DNA of 64,000 nt from assembly GCA_947173945.1 (NCBI GenBank), contig CAMWGV010000006.1, positions 1-64,000 on the forward strand. Direction: 5' to 3'. A program made the position numbers and the translations under genes. The first letter of the stretch is position 1. Every line of letters begins with the position of its first letter. The notes below the pieces were generated by a model. That model did not search any database, had not been told where the DNA came from, and was given only the letters and a program-made list of their open reading frames with translations. Positions 25,880 to 34,875 of the stretch are shown piece by piece. Origin of the DNA: an uncultured Lachnospiraceae bacterium. GTDB taxonomy: Bacteria; Bacillota; Clostridia; Lachnospirales; Lachnospiraceae.

Positions 25880-26755
25880 CTATTCCCCTTTTACAATTCT
25901 ATCCTTTGTAATATCCCTGTGATATATTCTAACGGTATCCGGCAAATCACTAAGCCTTGCATAAAGCTCGTTTGCCACTGTCACTGACCTATGCTTGCCA
26001 CCTGTGCATCCCAATGAAACAACAAGCTGGTGCTTTCCCTCTTTTTTGTAATGGGGCAGCAGATATGTGACCATGTCATAAAGCTTATCCATAAATGGTT
26101 TGTATTCTTCGCAGTTGCTTACCATCTCCACTACTTTTGCATCATTTCCTGTCAATGGTCTCAAATCCAGGTTATAATACGGATTCGGCAGAAATCTGGC
26201 ATCAAAAACCAAATCCGAATCTCTCGGTATACCGTACTTAAAGCCAAAGGACATAATTGTTACGATAATACTATTGTATGCCTCGCCTCTGACAAATATT
26301 TTTTCCATTTCAGCCTTGAGCTCTCTTGTTAAAAGCGACGTTGTATCTATAACATAATCTGCCGTATGCTTCAAAAATTCTATCTTTTTCCGCTCTCTTA
26401 TAATGCCCTCATTTATTCTTCCACCATTTGAAAGAGGATGTGCTCTCCTTGTCTCCTTATACCGCTTCACGAGTGTTTCCTCGGCAGCATCCAAAAACAA
26501 TATTTCATAATTGTAGCCGTGGCGTTTAAGCTCCTCCAGACAAAGTGATAATTGGCCAAGTGCCTCGCCACTTCGTATGTCTATGCCAATTGCAACATTG
26601 TCGACTTCAAGCTTATCATCATGTGCTATATCTGCAAATTTTTCAATAAGCATAACAGGAAGATTATCCACACAGAAAAAACCCGCATCCTCAAGCGTCT
26701 TTAGTGCCGTTGACTTACCTGCTCCGCTCATACCCGTAACTATAACAAATCTCAT
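25880..26755 (-). CDS. rapZ: RapZ, RNase adapter / nucleotide-binding protein
   Basis: 291 residues. Walker A is [16 protein letters not shown] at the extreme N-terminus, with CVDNLP next, [12 protein letters not shown] in the middle and the signature [18 protein letters not shown] near the C-terminus. In E. coli RapZ binds glucosamine-6-phosphate and the GlmZ RNA; in Gram-positive bacteria the role (YvcJ) is less clear but links to wall precursor supply and competence. The start codon overlaps the murB stop by four bases. Confidence 0.95.
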   Translation of the reverse strand: MRFVIVTGMSGAGKSTALKTLEDAGFFCVDNLPVMLIEKFADIAHDDKLEVDNVAIGIDIRSGEALGQLSLCLEELKRHGYNYEILFLDAAEETLVKRYKETRRAHPLSNGGRINEGIIRERKKIEFLKHTADYVIDTTSLLTRELKAEMEKIFVRGEAYNSIIVTIMSFGFKYGIPRDSDLVFDARFLPNPYYNLDLRPLTGNDAKVVEMVSNCEEYKPFMDKLYDMVTYLLPHYKKEGKHQLVVSLGCTGGKHRSVTVANELYARLSDLPDTVRIYHRDITKDRIVKGE

Positions 26756-27633
26756 CTTACTATTTTTACCTCCGGCTCCAACCGTACCCCAAATTTTTCG
26801 AAAACAGTATCGCTCACATCATTTATCACATTAAGAACGTCATCGCTTCCTGCCCCACCACAATTTATTACAAAACCGCAATGTTTTTCGGATACCATTG
26901 CATTTCCTACGCGATATCCTTTGAGCCCTGCATCCTCAATAAGCTTTCCTGCAAAATATCCCTCCGGCCGCTTAAACGTTGACCCTGCACTCGGATACTC
27001 CAACGGCTGTTTTGACACCCTTGCATTTTTAAGTTCTTCCATTCTTGCTGATATAGACTGCTTATCACCATATTCAAGCTTTAACATTGCCCCGACAACT
27101 ATCTTTCCGTCATTGACGATACTGGTTCTATATCCAAATTTCATATCCTCACATGAGTATTTGTTAATATGCCCATCCTGCTCCATAATATCAACATACT
27201 CAACAATATCTTTCATTTCACCACCATAGGCTCCGGCATTCATAACGATTCCGCCTCCGAGAGTCCCCGGAATTCCTGAAGCAAATTCCATTCCTTTGAG
27301 ACCTCTGTCTCTTGCTGCTGCAGCAAGTTTTGACAAAAGAACGCCTGCGCCTGCATAAATTGTATCATTTTCTATTTTCGTTTCACTCATATTATTGAAT
27401 ATCTCAACAATAACACCATCAAAGCCATCATCCGAAAACAGTACATTGCTTCCGTTTCCCAATACATAATATCTTATGTTTTTATCCATACAATATGTAA
27501 TTATGTCATATATTTCCTCAGGATTTTTGGGTTTAAAATAATATCTGGCATCCCCACCAATACGAAATGTAGTGTGCTTTGAAAGGGGTTCATTTTCTAT
27601 ATGATCAATATAACTAAATATACTGCTATGCAT
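26752..27633 (-). CDS. murB: UDP-N-acetylenolpyruvoylglucosamine reductase
   Basis: About 293 residues. It is an FAD enzyme that reduces enolpyruvyl-UDP-GlcNAc to UDP-MurNAc. FAD-binding and catalytic strings are LSKHTTFRIGGDARYYF, VLGNGSNVLFSDDGF, GIPGTLGGGIVMNAGAYGGE, SAGSTFKRP and VSEKHCGFVINCGGA. I choose the ATG at 27633 because GGAG lies seven bases before it; an ATG six codons upstream lacks a site. First gene of murB-rapZ-whiA-crh-like, tightly packed (4-bp overlap, 4-bp and 1-bp gaps). Confidence 0.93.
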   Translation of the reverse strand: MHSSIFSYIDHIENEPLSKHTTFRIGGDARYYFKPKNPEEIYDIITYCMDKNIRYYVLGNGSNVLFSDDGFDGVIVEIFNNMSETKIENDTIYAGAGVLLSKLAAAARDRGLKGMEFASGIPGTLGGGIVMNAGAYGGEMKDIVEYVDIMEQDGHINKYSCEDMKFGYRTSIVNDGKIVVGAMLKLEYGDKQSISARMEELKNARVSKQPLEYPSAGSTFKRPEGYFAGKLIEDAGLKGYRVGNAMVSEKHCGFVINCGGAGSDDVLNVINDVSDTVFEKFGVRLEPEVKIVR

Positions 27634-27679
27634 CAGCTTACTCCAACTCATTTATATAATATATATTTGCGGATAAAAC

Positions 27680-27736
27680 AAAAGAACCAATAATGTCCTC
27701 AGCAATCCTCTACTATCATACATTATAGGTTCTTTT
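27680..27736 (-). terminator. terminator after glucokinase
   Basis: AAAGAACC.ATAATG and CATTAT.GGTTCTTT pair around a 25-base loop and end in a T-rich run on the minus strand. It separates glcK from murB. Confidence 0.7.
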
Positions 27737-27804
27737 AATTCAATGTGACAAAATGTAGAATTTTACGTACTTTACAGCCTGTGCTTCGTTTATTTTAACC
27801 ATTA

Positions 27805-28746
27805 TCAGCCAAGTATTGCACATGCGCCTCCATACATTCCTGCATCATTTCCCAGTGTCGCCAATGTAAACTGGGTCTTTTTGCATGCATGGAATGCGTA
27901 TTCCTGGAAATATTTTTCAACCGTATCCGTTATTATAGTACCTGCTTTTGAAACGCCTCCGCCTATAACGAATACTTCAGGGTCAACAACACATGCAATC
28001 TGTGCCAAAGCCTTTCCAAGACATTTACCATGATTTTCTACGAGCTGTGCAGCAAGCTCATCACCATTTTGGGCAGCATCAAAAATTTCTTTGGATGATA
28101 CATACTGAAGATTTCTCAGACTTGATGGTCTGTCTGTGTTGTTTAATGCAATATTTGCAGACCTTACTATACCTGTCGCAGATGTATACTGCTCAAGGCA
28201 TCCCTTGCGTCCACAGCCACATACCTCTGATTCATCCTCATTGACCTGAATGTGTCCTATCTCGCCACCTGCACCATTTACGCCTGAGAGCATCTTTCCG
28301 TTTATGATAATACCGCCACCGACGCCTGTTCCAAGTGTAACCATGACAATATTGGTGTAACCTTTTCCACCACCCTGCCACATCTCACCAAGAGCAGCCA
28401 TATTTGCATCATTTCCTGCTTTAACTGGAAGTCCTATAAGATTTGAAAGTTCCTCAGCCACATTGAAGATGCCCCAGCCAAGGTTTACACACTTTAATAC
28501 GGTTCCGTCCTCCTTAACAGGTCCCGGAACGCCCATTCCGATTCCTGCAACATCAGCCTTTGATATATCTTTCTCTGCAAGCTTGTCCTCTATGGATGTT
28601 GCAATGTCTCCCAGAATGTATTTTCCACCCTCGTCAACCCTTGTACTAATCTCCCATTTGTCAGTCAGAACACCATCAACAGTAAACAATCCAATCTTTA
28701 CCGTTGTTCCACCAATGTCTACGCCAAATACATAGTTTGCCATCAT
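27805..28746 (-). CDS. glcK: ROK-family glucokinase
   Basis: 313 residues. The ATP-binding start is VFGVDIGGTTVKIGLF, followed by GMGVPGPV, the sugar-binding GNDANMAALGE, TLGTGVGGGIIINGK and EIGHIQV. The ROK zinc motif is CGCGRKGCLEQYTSATG. It phosphorylates glucose with ATP to glucose-6-phosphate in the cytoplasm. Genes for HPr kinase (16 bp upstream) and glycogen synthesis enzymes nearby point to a carbon-storage and catabolite-control neighbourhood. ATG after AGGAGG; a second in-frame ATG follows directly and could equally be used. Confidence 0.92.
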   Translation of the reverse strand: MMANYVFGVDIGGTTVKIGLFTVDGVLTDKWEISTRVDEGGKYILGDIATSIEDKLAEKDISKADVAGIGMGVPGPVKEDGTVLKCVNLGWGIFNVAEELSNLIGLPVKAGNDANMAALGEMWQGGGKGYTNIVMVTLGTGVGGGIIINGKMLSGVNGAGGEIGHIQVNEDESEVCGCGRKGCLEQYTSATGIVRSANIALNNTDRPSSLRNLQYVSSKEIFDAAQNGDELAAQLVENHGKCLGKALAQIACVVDPEVFVIGGGVSKAGTIITDTVEKYFQEYAFHACKKTQFTLATLGNDAGMYGGACAILG

Positions 28747-28762
28747 GTAATCCTCCTAAATG

Positions 28763-29707
28763 TTATTTTGAATTCTTAGCTATATTTTGTGTTACCCTGT
28801 TATAAAGTTCCTGTGCAGCATTGTAGCCCATCTTTTTCTGTCTATGGTTTACAGCCGCAGACTCAACTATAACAGCAATATTTCTTCCCGGCCTTATCGG
28901 TATGGAATGGCTTACAACCTTGTTACCCAAAAACTCCGTATACTGATCTTCAAGCCCAAGTCTGTCGTAATTTGCCTCCTTATCCCATTCCTCCAAATTG
29001 ATAACAAGATCAATATTCTGGGTATTTTTTACACACTCAACACCAAACATTGTCTTAACATCTATGATTCCTATTCCTCTTAACTCAATAAAGTGTCTCG
29101 TTATATCCGGTGCCGACCCTACAAGTGTCTCGTCACTTACCTTCTTAATTTCAACAACATCATCAGACACAAGACGGTGTCCCCTTCGTATCAGTTCCAG
29201 TGCTGCCTCACTTTTTCCGATACCACTGTCGCCCATGATAAGTACACCCTCACCGTATACATCTACAAGAACTGCATGAATTGAAATTCTTGGTGCAAGC
29301 TTAACATGAAGCCATCTTACCACCTCATGTACAAACTCCGATGTAGTTTCACATCGATCCGTCAAAATCGGTATTCCATGCTTATTTCCTGCTTCTATAA
29401 TAAAATCATAGGGTTTTATACCTCTGCAAAATATGAGACATGGAATTTTGTAAGCAAAAAGCTTATCAAATATATCCCTGTTTTCTTCCTCGGTATGCAT
29501 ATTTGCAATATATGCATATTCAACATTTCCACAGATTTGAATTCGTGCTGCATCAAAATGCTCAAAAAATCCTGCAAGCTGAACTGCCGGACGATTCATG
29601 TTAGGATCCTTTATAAGTATTTTATCTGTATCAATTTCCGGTGTATGGTTAATCAGCTTCATTTTATCTATAAGCTCTGTCACCGTTACGCTGTACTCTT
29701 CCTCCAT
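28763..29707 (-). CDS. hprK: HPr kinase/phosphorylase
   Basis: 314 residues. The N-terminal domain binds HPr-like partners, and the C-terminal kinase has the P-loop MGDSGIGKSEAALELIRRGH and the signature ELRGIGIIDVKTMFG. The enzyme phosphorylates HPr and Crh on Ser46 in response to fructose-1,6-bisphosphate and ATP, and dephosphorylates them with phosphate. This drives CcpA-type catabolite repression. The Crh-like protein encoded at 24771-25034 is an obvious substrate candidate. GGAGG lies seven bases before the ATG; glcK follows after 16 bp. Confidence 0.95.
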   Translation of the reverse strand: MEEEYSVTVTELIDKMKLINHTPEIDTDKILIKDPNMNRPAVQLAGFFEHFDAARIQICGNVEYAYIANMHTEEENRDIFDKLFAYKIPCLIFCRGIKPYDFIIEAGNKHGIPILTDRCETTSEFVHEVVRWLHVKLAPRISIHAVLVDVYGEGVLIMGDSGIGKSEAALELIRRGHRLVSDDVVEIKKVSDETLVGSAPDITRHFIELRGIGIIDVKTMFGVECVKNTQNIDLVINLEEWDKEANYDRLGLEDQYTEFLGNKVVSHSIPIRPGRNIAVIVESAAVNHRQKKMGYNAAQELYNRVTQNIAKNSK

Positions 29708-29745
29708 AATTATGCCTCCAAAAAATGTCCTCTTTTAAATAAGTC

Positions 29746-29816
29746 AAAAGGGTCGTCACACAATTTGGCAGTCACATCACGTAGTGTGACTACCAAATTG
29801 TGCGACAACCCTTTTT
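29746..29816 (-). terminator. long perfect-stem terminator after spoVG
   Basis: AAAAGGGT, CACAATTTGG and AGTCACA pair with TGTGACT, CCAAATTGTG and ACCCTTTT, giving a stem of about 30 bp with only scattered mismatches. On the minus strand it ends CCCTTTTGACTTATTT. It starts five bases past the spoVG stop and reaches to about 40 bp before hprK. Confidence 0.8.
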
Positions 29817-29820
29817 AGTA

Positions 29821-30093
29821 CTATTGCTCTTCTGACTCAGAAGCAGATTCCTCATATTTCTCTAATATGAGTGACTGTATCTTCTCCCTTGTCTCTGAAT
29901 TGATGGGATGAGCGATATCTCTATACTCCCCATCCGAAGCCTTTCTGCTAGGCATGGCAATAAATAACCCTTTTTCGCCCTCAATTACCTTGATATCATG
30001 AACAACAAACTCGTCATCAATCGTAATTGAAACAACAGCCCGCATCTTGCCTTCCTTCGTAACCTTCCTGACCCTTACATCAGTTATTTGCAT
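29821..30093 (-). CDS. spoVG: SpoVG-family RNA/DNA-binding regulator
   Basis: 90 residues. The start [39 protein letters not shown] and [18 protein letters not shown] are diagnostic. SpoVG is a small site-specific nucleic-acid-binding protein that, in Gram-positive bacteria, affects division, sporulation and virulence or capsule genes. The last 14 residues are acidic. It follows glgD after 36 bp and may share its transcript; it does not prove that the host sporulates. Confidence 0.95.
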   Translation of the reverse strand: MQITDVRVRKVTKEGKMRAVVSITIDDEFVVHDIKVIEGEKGLFIAMPSRKASDGEYRDIAHPINSETREKIQSLILEKYEESASESEEQ

Positions 30094-30129
30094 GCTTAAA
30101 ACCCCCCTTTAATGTTAAATAGACAGCCC

Positions 30130-31254
30130 CTACAGGGAATATCTAAAGTTCTTCTCTACAATTACTTTAATGTCATCAGGCTCGCCTGTTCTAACAGTAT
30201 TTGCACGGAGCGTATCCCTGCTCTCAACTATGCAATTTTCAATATAACAGTTATCACCTATATGAACATCATTAAGTATGATAGAGTTTTTAATTACACA
30301 GTTATTACCCACATAAACCTTCTTAAACAGTATGGAATCTTCAACCGTTCCATTTACGATACATCCGCTCGCTACAAGGCTGTTATTCACCACTGCATCC
30401 CCATTATACTTTGCAGGCGGCAAATCCTCTACCTTTGAATAAACCTCCGGATATTCCCTGAAGAAATAGTCTCTTATATCCTTTTTCAGGAAATCCATAT
30501 TGGTTTTAAAATATGAATCAACACTTCCAATGTTTCTCCAATATGACTGAAGCTTGTACGCATATATCTTTTTAACGCTCTTATACCTTACAAGAACATC
30601 ATTAACTAAATCACTTCTACCCTCTGCGGCACATGCCTCCAAAAGCTCAATAAGCTGTCTTCTCCTTACAACATATACCCCGATAAATGCTGTATTTGTC
30701 TCTGCAACAAGAGGCTTTTCCTCAAAGCCTATAACCCTGTTATCGTTGTCAAGCTTTACAACACCAAATCTGCTTATGTCATCCTCACCCGGTTCGATAT
30801 CCTTACATACAATAGTTATATCTGCGCCGGTAGCAATGTGCTCCTCAAGTACCTTATTGTAATCCATCTTGTATATTCCATCACCAGATGCTATAACAAC
30901 GTATGGCTCATGGGCTGACTTAAGGAAATTAATGTTCTGATAAAGGGCATCTGCCGTACCTCTGTACCAATAACTGTTTGTTGCAGTTATTGTCGGAGTG
31001 AATACATACAGACCTCCCTGCTTTCTACCAAAGTCCCACCACTTTGATGAATTCAGATGTTCATTCAATGAGCGGGAATTGTACTGTGTATATACCGCAA
31101 CCTTCTGAATGTGTGAATTTGTCATGTTGGACAATGTAAAATCTATAGCTCTGTAGCTTCCAACTATAGGCATTGCAGCAACAGCTCTCTTCGCTGATAA
31201 GTCCCCCATCTTGTTACTGCCACCGCCTGCTAAAATTATACCAATTGCTCTCAT
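30130..31254 (-). CDS. glgD: glucose-1-phosphate adenylyltransferase, GlgD subunit
   Basis: 374 residues, shorter and more divergent than GlgC. The nucleotidyltransferase domain begins GIILAGGGSNKMGDLS rather than the standard GGxGxRL motif, so the pyrophosphorylase signature is altered, as in other GlgD proteins. GSYRAIDFTLSNMTNS and WYRGTADALYQNINFL are kept, and the C-terminus has left-handed beta-helix repeats. GlgD alone has little activity; with GlgC it forms a heterotetramer that makes ADP-glucose for glycogen. It starts 2 bp after the glgC stop, with AGGTGAG as ribosome site. Confidence 0.93.
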   Translation of the reverse strand: MRAIGIILAGGGSNKMGDLSAKRAVAAMPIVGSYRAIDFTLSNMTNSHIQKVAVYTQYNSRSLNEHLNSSKWWDFGRKQGGLYVFTPTITATNSYWYRGTADALYQNINFLKSAHEPYVVIASGDGIYKMDYNKVLEEHIATGADITIVCKDIEPGEDDISRFGVVKLDNDNRVIGFEEKPLVAETNTAFIGVYVVRRRQLIELLEACAAEGRSDLVNDVLVRYKSVKKIYAYKLQSYWRNIGSVDSYFKTNMDFLKKDIRDYFFREYPEVYSKVEDLPPAKYNGDAVVNNSLVASGCIVNGTVEDSILFKKVYVGNNCVIKNSIILNDVHIGDNCYIENCIVESRDTLRANTVRTGEPDDIKVIVEKNFRYSL

Positions 31255-31256
31255 CT

Positions 31257-32525
31257 TTACTCACCTGCCTTTATTATACTTGAACCGCTCTTGAGTAATC
31301 CGTCAGGATACTCATCTATCGTTGTCTCGCCAAAGATTGCAACATTTTTGCCAATCTTTACTCCGGCAGGTATAGTGGAATTTTCACCTATTGTCACTAA
31401 CCCGTATGCATAAATATGCGGTGCCAGCTCATTTGGTGCCTCTGCACCAACACCAAGCTCAGCGTTGTCTCCTACGACTACTCCCTCGGCGATAATAGCC
31501 TTGTCTATAACAGCTCCATCACCTATGGTAACACCATTCATAATAATAGAATTTCTGATAACTGCGCCCTTACCGATAGATACGCCGGAACCAATAACGG
31601 AATTATCAACTTCGCCAAAGACTTCTGTTCCTTCACCTACGATACTTTTCGTTACAGAGCCTTCAGGCGCAACATACTGTGGTGGAAGTATATCACTCTT
31701 GGTATAGATTCTCCAAAACTCCTCATAGAGATTGAACTCAGGAATTATGTCAACCAATTCCATATTTGCTTCCCAATAAGAGCCAAGAGTTCCTACATCC
31801 TTCCAGTATCCCTTGTAATCATAAGCACAAATCTTGCTGCCCTTCTCATGGCAGTAAGGTATAATATGTTTACCAAAGTCGCATCCCTTCTGGTCTTTCA
31901 TTACAACAAGTGCTTCTCTTAAAAGCTTCCAGTTGAAAATGTAGATACCCATGGAAGCTTTGTTGCTTCTAGGATTTTCCGGTTTTTCCTCAAATTCCTT
32001 TATACAGCCTGTCTCATCTGTAATAACAACACCAAAGCGGCTTGCTTCCTCCATAGGAACCTGATATGTTGCAAGTGTTATATCCGCCTTGCTGGATTTG
32101 TGGAAGTCCAACATATTTTCGTAATCCATTTTGTAGATATGGTCTCCTGACAGTATAAGCACATAATCCGGATTATAGTAATCAATATATTCCAAATTCT
32201 GGTATATGGCATTTGCCGTACCCGTGTACCACTGGCTGTTTGTACTCTTCTCATAAGGTGGAAGAACAGTCACACCGCCCACACTTCTATCCAAATCCCA
32301 CGGAATACCTATACCGATATGCTGATTAAGTCTAAGAGGCCTGTACTGTGTAAGAACTCCTACAGTATCCACTCCGGAATTAATACAATTACTGAGTGGG
32401 AAATCAATAATTTTGTATTTTCCCCCAAAAGCTACCGCTGGTTTAGCCAGTTTAGAAGTCAAAACGCCCAGACGACTTCCTTGTCCACCCGCTAAAAGCA
32501 TAGCTATCATTTCCTTTTTAATCAT
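31257..32525 (-). CDS. glgC: glucose-1-phosphate adenylyltransferase, catalytic subunit
   Basis: 422 residues. The catalytic signature is [20 protein letters not shown], followed by [27 protein letters not shown] and [11 protein letters not shown]. The C-terminal hexapeptide-repeat helix ([19 protein letters not shown]) is intact. It makes ADP-glucose from glucose-1-phosphate and ATP, the committed step of glycogen synthesis. The operon is glgC-glgD, probably continuing into spoVG. The start follows AAGGGGTGA. Confidence 0.95.
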   Translation of the reverse strand: MIKKEMIAMLLAGGQGSRLGVLTSKLAKPAVAFGGKYKIIDFPLSNCINSGVDTVGVLTQYRPLRLNQHIGIGIPWDLDRSVGGVTVLPPYEKSTNSQWYTGTANAIYQNLEYIDYYNPDYVLILSGDHIYKMDYENMLDFHKSSKADITLATYQVPMEEASRFGVVITDETGCIKEFEEKPENPRSNKASMGIYIFNWKLLREALVVMKDQKGCDFGKHIIPYCHEKGSKICAYDYKGYWKDVGTLGSYWEANMELVDIIPEFNLYEEFWRIYTKSDILPPQYVAPEGSVTKSIVGEGTEVFGEVDNSVIGSGVSIGKGAVIRNSIIMNGVTIGDGAVIDKAIIAEGVVVGDNAELGVGAEAPNELAPHIYAYGLVTIGENSTIPAGVKIGKNVAIFGETTIDEYPDGLLKSGSSIIKAGE

Positions 32526-32608
32526 AATGTCACCCCTTTTAGCATAATTTAGCTATATTATAGCATTAATAGTAAAAAAATTAAATACTTTTTGTACATT
32601 TTTTATAT

Positions 32609-32974
32609 TTATTGTACAACATTATTGCCAGATTTTTTCATTGCTTCCAAAAATGGCAAAAAATCCACTTCAAGACACGCTGCTATCTTGATATCATCCT
32701 TCTCCTGCAATACAATACCAAGTCTTTCTACCGCTGAAGCCATTTTGCTTTTATCAACATAGACATGGTCTTTATTTATCAGCTGTTCACAGTTGTTAAA
32801 TACTTCTATTTCCCAGTTAATCCCCTGAATAACAAGATTAAACAGTTCCTCCGTGTCCTCTTTTTCAGAACCCCGCAGTTCACTTATAACCTGCCTTGCT
32901 GCTTCAATAATGTTATCGCTGTAATCTATAAGCTGCCTTAATACTTCATTTTGCAACTCAAGCTTATTTCTCAT
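32609..32974 (-). CDS. uncharacterised small helical protein
   Basis: 121 residues, acidic, predicted almost entirely helical, without membrane segments or cysteine motifs. The start NKLELQNEVLRQLIDYSDNI and a later LEVDFLPFLEAMKK are its most recognisable parts; I know no family. It has a good GGAGGT ribosome site and lies 11 bp after the small membrane protein gene, so it is probably the last gene of the nfeD-slipin unit. Confidence 0.6.
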   Translation of the reverse strand: MRNKLELQNEVLRQLIDYSDNIIEAARQVISELRGSEKEDTEELFNLVIQGINWEIEVFNNCEQLINKDHVYVDKSKMASAVERLGIVLQEKDDIKIAACLEVDFLPFLEAMKKSGNNVVQ

Positions 32975-32985
32975 AAGTACCTCCG

Positions 32986-33351
32986 CTACTCAATTTCATC
33001 CTTAGCATGAACTATACCCTTTAGTGTTAATCCTATCCCGCCAAAAAATGTAAGCAAAATAATAAAAATTTCAAGGGCTGACATGTACATTATATGGAAC
33101 TTCATGCTCATAATAATTGATACAACAAACAACAGGAAAAGTAACCCCAATATTAATCCTGTAAGTATATTGGGATATACAATATAAACTACAAAAAATA
33201 TGCACATTAAAAGCATAATTATAGCTGTGACATTGACATCGTTGTACCTATAAAAAAAGCTAAACGTTGTCACCTTTATATTTGACAAAAACAGTACTGC
33301 TCCAACGATTGTCAGTACAATACCAAGCAGGAAATTCATCAGACTTTTCAT
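32986..33351 (-). CDS. small four-helix membrane protein
   Basis: 121 residues with hydrophobic helices near 4-24, 38-58, 60-80 and 88-110, and a short charged end (HAKDEIE). No conserved motif that I recognise. GGAGG lies seven bases before the ATG. It follows the slipin gene after 27 bp, which fits a membrane-organising or accessory role, but that is only positional inference. Confidence 0.6.
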   Translation of the reverse strand: MKSLMNFLLGIVLTIVGAVLFLSNIKVTTFSFFYRYNDVNVTAIIMLLMCIFFVVYIVYPNILTGLILGLLFLLFVVSIIMSMKFHIMYMSALEIFIILLTFFGGIGLTLKGIVHAKDEIE

Positions 33352-33378
33352 ATGTCCTCCTTATCGACCACGGCACGC

Positions 33379-34338
33379 TTATGCCTTTGGTTCTTTATTA
33401 TCAACTGCAATTTCAGTAAGTGACGAAGCAAGACCTGCGATACTTGCAATCTCTGATGGTATAATCAGCTTTGTTGCCTTACCATCAGCTGCCTTTGCAA
33501 ATGCCTCAAGACTCTTAAGTGTAAGCACCGCTGTTGCTGGTGCTGCTTCATTTAAGAATTTAATACCGTCTGCATTTGCTTTTTGAACGGTAAGTATAGC
33601 TTCTGCCTCACCTTCTGCTCGTCTGATTGTTGCCTCCTTCGTAGCCTCTGCCCTGAGGATTGCGGACTGTTTTTCTGCCTCTGCTGAGAGAATAAGTGAC
33701 TCTTTCTGACCCTCTGCCCTGAGGATTGCGGATTTCTTTTCACCCTCTGCAATAAGAATCTGTTCACGTCTCTCACGCTCTGCCTTCATCTGCTTCTCCA
33801 TAGCATCCTGAATCGCTGCCGGAGGAATAATGTTCTTAAGCTCAACTCGATTGACCTTGATACCCCAAGGATCTGTAGCTACATCAAGTGTAGCTCTCAT
33901 TTTTGTGTTGATTGTTTCTCTTGATGTCAGTGTCTGGTCAAGCTCCAAATCACCGATTATATTTCTAAGTGTTGTTGCCGTAAGATTTTCGATAGCCATG
34001 ATTGGCTTTTCAACTCCATAGGCAAACAGCTTAGGATCTGTTATTTGGAAAAATACGACTGTATCTATTCTCATTGTAACATTATCCTTCGTAATAACCG
34101 GCTGAGGTGCAAAATCCACAACCTGCTCCTTTAAGGATATTCTCTCTGCAACCTTGTCAATAATAGGCCATTTCATGTGGAAGCCTACCGACCATGTTGC
34201 CTGATAAGTTCCAAGACGCTCAATAACATATGCGTGTGCCTGTGGCACGATTCTAATACAGCTTGCTGCTACTATAACAGCCAAGAAAACTAAAAACAGT
34301 ATGAACACCTGTCCTCCTGACACATCTGATAAAATCAT
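33379..34338 (-). CDS. SPFH/band 7 (slipin/paraslipin) membrane protein
   Basis: 319 residues. One N-terminal membrane helix (about 10-27) is followed by the SPFH domain (VPQAHAYVIERLGTYQATWS, VDFAPQPVITKDNVTMRIDT, ATTLRNIIGDLELDQTLTSR) to about residue 190. A coiled coil of repeated AEG/AEA units follows (AEGEKKSAILRAEGQKES, AEAEKQSAILRAEATKEA). Such proteins oligomerise on the inner face of the membrane as scaffolds for microdomains and often work with an NfeD partner. The nfeD gene lies 13 bp upstream, the usual pairing. Confidence 0.92.
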   Translation of the reverse strand: MILSDVSGGQVFILFLVFLAVIVAASCIRIVPQAHAYVIERLGTYQATWSVGFHMKWPIIDKVAERISLKEQVVDFAPQPVITKDNVTMRIDTVVFFQITDPKLFAYGVEKPIMAIENLTATTLRNIIGDLELDQTLTSRETINTKMRATLDVATDPWGIKVNRVELKNIIPPAAIQDAMEKQMKAERERREQILIAEGEKKSAILRAEGQKESLILSAEAEKQSAILRAEATKEATIRRAEGEAEAILTVQKANADGIKFLNEAAPATAVLTLKSLEAFAKAADGKATKLIIPSEIASIAGLASSLTEIAVDNKEPKA

Positions 34339-34351
34339 TAAATTTTCCTCC

Positions 34352-34780
34352 TTATTCCTCTATTTTTTTTACAATAAGCTTTACTCCGCTAATCGACCTG
34401 ACCTCAACCCGGCACTCAGGTTCTATTACTTCCTCGTTTTCAGAACGTGCTGACCATTCAATTCCATTCAGCATAACTATACCCTCTGCCCTTAGATTAT
34501 CAATTGTGCTTTTTACCACTCCTATCTTACCTACAAGTCCCTCAACATTTGTTTTTTCCGTTTCCTTCATGAGATGTTTCCTTGCAAACGGTCCCATAAG
34601 CACAAGTAATACAAGAGATACAACCGCAAAAATAATGAGCTGAATGCTAAAGCCTGCACCCAAAAATGCAGCCAATGCCGAAGCTAATGCACCTATTGCA
34701 AACCACACGGTTGTAAGCCCAAGTGATATTATTTCGGCTACAATCAGTACCGCTGATAAAACCAACCATATTGTCACCAT
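34352..34780 (-). CDS. NfeD-family membrane protein
   Basis: 142 residues: three or four N-terminal hydrophobic helices to about residue 75, then a soluble OB-fold of about 65 residues (NVEGLVGKIGVVKSTIDNLR, GIVMLNGIEWSARSENEE, CRVEVRSISGVKLIVK). This is the short NfeD form without the ClpP-like protease domain. NfeD partners of slipins assemble membrane microdomains. The ATG follows GGAGG. It is the first gene of a four-gene unit, 45 bp after the terminator of the hydratase gene. Confidence 0.9.
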   Translation of the reverse strand: MVTIWLVLSAVLIVAEIISLGLTTVWFAIGALASALAAFLGAGFSIQLIIFAVVSLVLLVLMGPFARKHLMKETEKTNVEGLVGKIGVVKSTIDNLRAEGIVMLNGIEWSARSENEEVIEPECRVEVRSISGVKLIVKKIEE

Positions 34781-34825
34781 GCGAAAACCTCCTTTCCCGT
34801 CAAAGTTACGTTTTCAATCAATCAA

Positions 34826-34857
34826 GAAAAGTATACCACAAACAGGTATACTTTTTC
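34826..34857 (-). terminator. terminator after the hydratase gene
   Basis: AAAAGTATACC and GGTATACTTTT form a perfect 11-bp stem flanked by A and T runs, so it can work in both directions. It lies 19 bases past the hydratase stop. Confidence 0.85.
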
Positions 34858-34875
34858 CATATGATAATAACGATT

